Below, piece after piece: positions 61,498 to 64,000 of a stretch of 64,000 bases of DNA. A program made the position numbers and the translations under genes. Origin of the DNA: CAVWCQ01 sp963753545 (GTDB lineage: Bacteria; Chloroflexota; Anaerolineae; Aggregatilineales; Aggregatilineaceae). The notes beneath the pieces were generated by a model. It searched no databases and was not told the origin of the DNA. It was given only the letters and a program-made list of their open reading frames with translations. The DNA lies in NCBI GenBank assembly GCA_963753545.1, contig CAVWCQ010000004.1:1-64000 (forward strand). Reading direction: 5' to 3'. Within the stretch, counting starts at the first letter, position 1, and the number at the start of each line of letters is the position of its first letter.

Positions 61498-64000
61498 TCA
61501 CTCATTGCCCGTATAGTCCACCAGCGCCGAATACCGATCCCCCTCCCCTGCAAGCGTGCCATGAACCACGCGTGACACCGTGCCATTCTGGATCAGCGTC
61601 AGGGTGAAGGGAACAGGGTCGAGCAACCCGCCGCAGTTGAATTGATAGTCCACCGCGACTCCATAAAAACCGGGTTGAGCTGCGCCATCTGCCCAGGTGA
61701 CGCGCTCGGCAGGAGCGGGTTCGGCCTGAGCGCAGAAATCGTCGGCGCTGCGATCCCGCTCAGCGGCACTTCCAGCCGGATCAGTCACGGCAAGATCGAG
61801 ATCAACAGGCGCTTCCCATGCCAATACGATTTCCAGGTCCAGCCCTGCTTCCGGGGCTACCGCCGACTCCACAGAAGCCAGCGACGCGCCGAGCAGCAAA
61901 ACCTGATAATCGCCGGACGTGTTCAGGTCTTCGAGCAGCACATCAACCGTATAGGAGCCATCCTGGGGCAGCACGAAGTTCTGAATCCGCGCTTCACCGG
62001 GGGTGATCCAGGCGGAGCGGTACACCAGTTCGTCACCATCCGGCCCCCGCAGAGAGAGCGCCGTATCGACTCCCGCGCCGCGTATACTGATCGTCACACT
62101 GCTCCCCTCCGTTCCCTGGAAGGTATAGGGATCGCCCATGTTATCCGGCGACAGGCTCCCGCTGGCAGGCACGCCATAAGACAGGGGGACCGCCACTTCC
62201 TCGCCGCTCAAGGGCAGGGCCTCAGCATCCGTCTCGATGATCAGGCTGTAAGCGCCGCTCGATGGCCCATTGGCGAAACCGTAGCGCGTGGCGCGGACAA
62301 AATACGTACCGTCGGCGGGCAGGGCGAAATCGCTCAGGGCTGCATCGGGCGCGCCATCGGATGCATCATCGTTACGCCCGATCTCATAGCCGCCCGAATC
62401 GGTCACAAGTAAAAAGCTGTCCAGGTCGCTGGCTTCGGCAGACATGCGGATCACCAGTTGATCGCCTTCCCGCCCGCGAAAGATAAACCAGTCGTCCTGA
62501 TTCTCATCGTCCAACGCGCCCTGCACCGGGTGATTGTAGAGAATGGGGCGCAGGCCCAGCGGCGGGCTGTCGGGCGTAAACCACTGCACGCCAGCCCGTC
62601 CTGGTGCGGAAGGACCTACCCCGGAGCCGCCCTCTAATGTCAGCGTGTAAGTGCCTTCTGAGCCGCCGTTGGCAAAACCAAAACGCGTGGCGACCAGCGT
62701 ATAGGTTCCATCGCCGGGCAGCGAGAACGACTCGAGGCTGGGCATCACGCTGGCAGGTCCGTCATCGACCTCCGCCAGCCGCGTGCCGTCTGGCCCTTCC
62801 AGCAGCAAATAACCATCCAGGCCGCCCGCGCTGTTGCCGTCCGTCTCCATCACGACGCTGATCACGTCGCCGCGCTGCCCCTCGAACATCCAGACGATCT
62901 TCATAGTGGCTGTCGTCGAGAGTTCCCGTCACCGTATCGCCATAGGCCAGACTGCCTGCGGTGTTTTCCGATGGGTTGTCACTGCCTGGTGCAGGTGTGG
63001 GGGCTTCGCTGGCGCTGCTGGTGATCTCCACTTTGTAACGCCCGCCAGCAAACCCTTCGGCTTCCAGGAAGCGCGTCACGACGACCCAGTACATTCCATC
63101 GGCGGGCAGGTCGGCCTCGATATGCGAGTTCGTACCCCGCCCATCGTCGTCATTTTCGGCTAACCGCTCGCCGTCGGGGGTCATCAGGACCAGATAGGTG
63201 TCCAGATCGCCGTAACTCGTCGTCTGGATCGTCACGGTGTCGCCCGCGTGTCCCTCAAAGCTGTAGACATCCTGGGGATGTGTGTCGGATATCTCGCCAG
63301 ACATCTCCTCACCAACCCTGGCGGGGATCACGTCTTCGGGGGCAATAGGAGCCAGATCCGCGGCGGGCGGTTCGCCCGGATGATCCGCCGCCACAAACGT
63401 CCCGACGCCGGGGTTCGCCGCCACGGCATCGAAGAAGGCCGCCAGTGTGGGTGTCATCATGCCGACGTGCGCCGCCAGCACCGTACCATCCGTGTCGAGT
63501 AAATAGGTGGTGGGCAGCGACTGCCCGTTTAGCTGTTGCCACAGGCGGTCATTCGTATCCAGCACGGTGTGAATATCGGCAGACTGCATGGAGAGAAAGG
63601 CCAGCGAATCGCCGGGAAAATCGTTGGTATTGACGAACAGAACATCAAAAGCGTGGTCCTGCGGGGCAAGTGCCAGATCGGTCATCCGCGGGAATTCCAG
63701 GCGGCACGGCGGGCACCACGAGGCCCAGAAATTGAGCAGCACCGGGCGAGTCAGATCGCTGGCTGAAACGCCGGGATGGTCGTTGAGTTCATCGAGTGTC
63801 CAGGCGTCGAACACTTCGCCCAGCGGCGGGATCGCCTGAAGCTGGTTCGCCGGATCGCCCAGGTTGCCACCAATCCAGAAGGTGTAACTGTGGGTGCGCA
63901 GATTTTGCAAATGAACAGCCAGCGCCAGCGCCTCAACGTCGTCTTGTGGACCCTGCGCGGCGGCACGATGAGGAACGACAGCGCCCGCCAGCAGGACGGT
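61498..64000 (-). CDS. TlpA-like thioredoxin fused to PPC domains; 5' end outside the window (one frameshift)
   Basis: Partial, about 834 residues visible. The first residues in the window are the end of a signal peptide (TVLLAGAVV, then AAAQ). A thioredoxin domain follows: VLLNFWASWCPPCRLEFPRM with the redox C-P-P-C, and LPTTYLLDTDGTVLAAH (cis-Pro region). Then come several PPC-type beta domains, seen in DVYSFEGHAGDTVTIQTTSYGDLDTYLVLMTPDGERLAENDDD and three similar later phrases (DGYLLLEGPDGTRLAEVDD; DSFLLVTDSGGYEIGRNDD; DTALSLRGPDGDELVYRSA). A last domain with VDLDLAVTDPAG and two Cys ends the protein. A frame break lies near 62900. It acts outside the membrane in disulfide exchange. Confidence 0.8.

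Overview
GC-rich bacterial chromosome, most likely a Chloroflexota (Anaerolineae-like) genome, probably assembled from a metagenome. The assignment rests on the repertoire: an infC-rpmI-rplT operon, bS21, a multi-GAF/PAS orphan kinase, beta-CASP nucleases, a PHAX-domain protein, a zinc-ribbon MscL, a CxxxY-type CcmE, and many short dispersed palindromic intergenic repeats. No rRNA or tRNA gene is visible; the only RNA gene is a complete tmRNA gene at 41.9 kb. I see no prophage, insertion sequence or CRISPR array.

Layout. 0-3.4 kb: a GC-rich 173-bp tandem repeat, a TPR protein and an aromatic ammonia-lyase (hutH-like), both heavily frameshifted. 3.5-9.8 kb: a duplicated 114-bp intergenic element, a 3-hydroxyisobutyrate-dehydrogenase-like gene, an acetyltransferase, a STAS-like protein, hisS behind an apparent His-codon leader peptide and attenuator, a V4R-like protein and an MFS exporter behind a perfect 34-bp palindrome. 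9.9-15.4 kb: HicB-like protein, TPR membrane protein, acetyltransferase, rpsU, an rRNA/tRNA methyltransferase and infC-rpmI-rplT. 15.6-24.2 kb (minus): a kinase of about 1,890 residues, a beta-CASP nuclease and an RNase D-like protein. 24.4-30.8 kb (plus): an ABC-2 exporter operon, a membrane-anchored HExxH protein and a secreted propeller protein. 31.2-41.8 kb: class II aldolase, then a minus-strand run of acetyltransferases, two M20 peptidases, a 2H phosphoesterase, a V4R-like protein, a lipoprotein and two alpha/beta hydrolases. 41.9-44.3 kb: ssrA, and a regulator-like gene plus MFS exporter under a double-palindrome promoter. 44.7-53.5 kb (minus): a System I cytochrome c maturation locus (ccmF, ccmH/G, ccmI-like, a cytochrome c lipoprotein, ccmA, ccmB, ccmC). 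53.7-64 kb: an RRM-PHAX protein, a solo EF-Tu domain-III protein, a 976-residue beta-CASP protein with a duplicated C-terminal domain, ccmE, mscL, a di-heme cytochrome, an HNH nuclease and a TlpA-PPC fusion running off the right end.

The genes fit a respiring heterotroph. The Ccm locus, detached ccmE, two cytochrome c proteins and TlpA/CcmG-type thioredoxins together make and use extracytoplasmic c-type cytochromes. The translation genes (hisS, infC, rpmI, rplT, rpsU, ssrA, solo EF-Tu domain) are ordinary core functions.

Caution: about fifteen otherwise intact genes are split by single-base frameshifts, including essential hisS. Several lie in homopolymers and one-base corrections restore family motifs, so most are probably sequencing errors and not pseudogenes. 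Frameshifted genes are listed with their full inferred extent.
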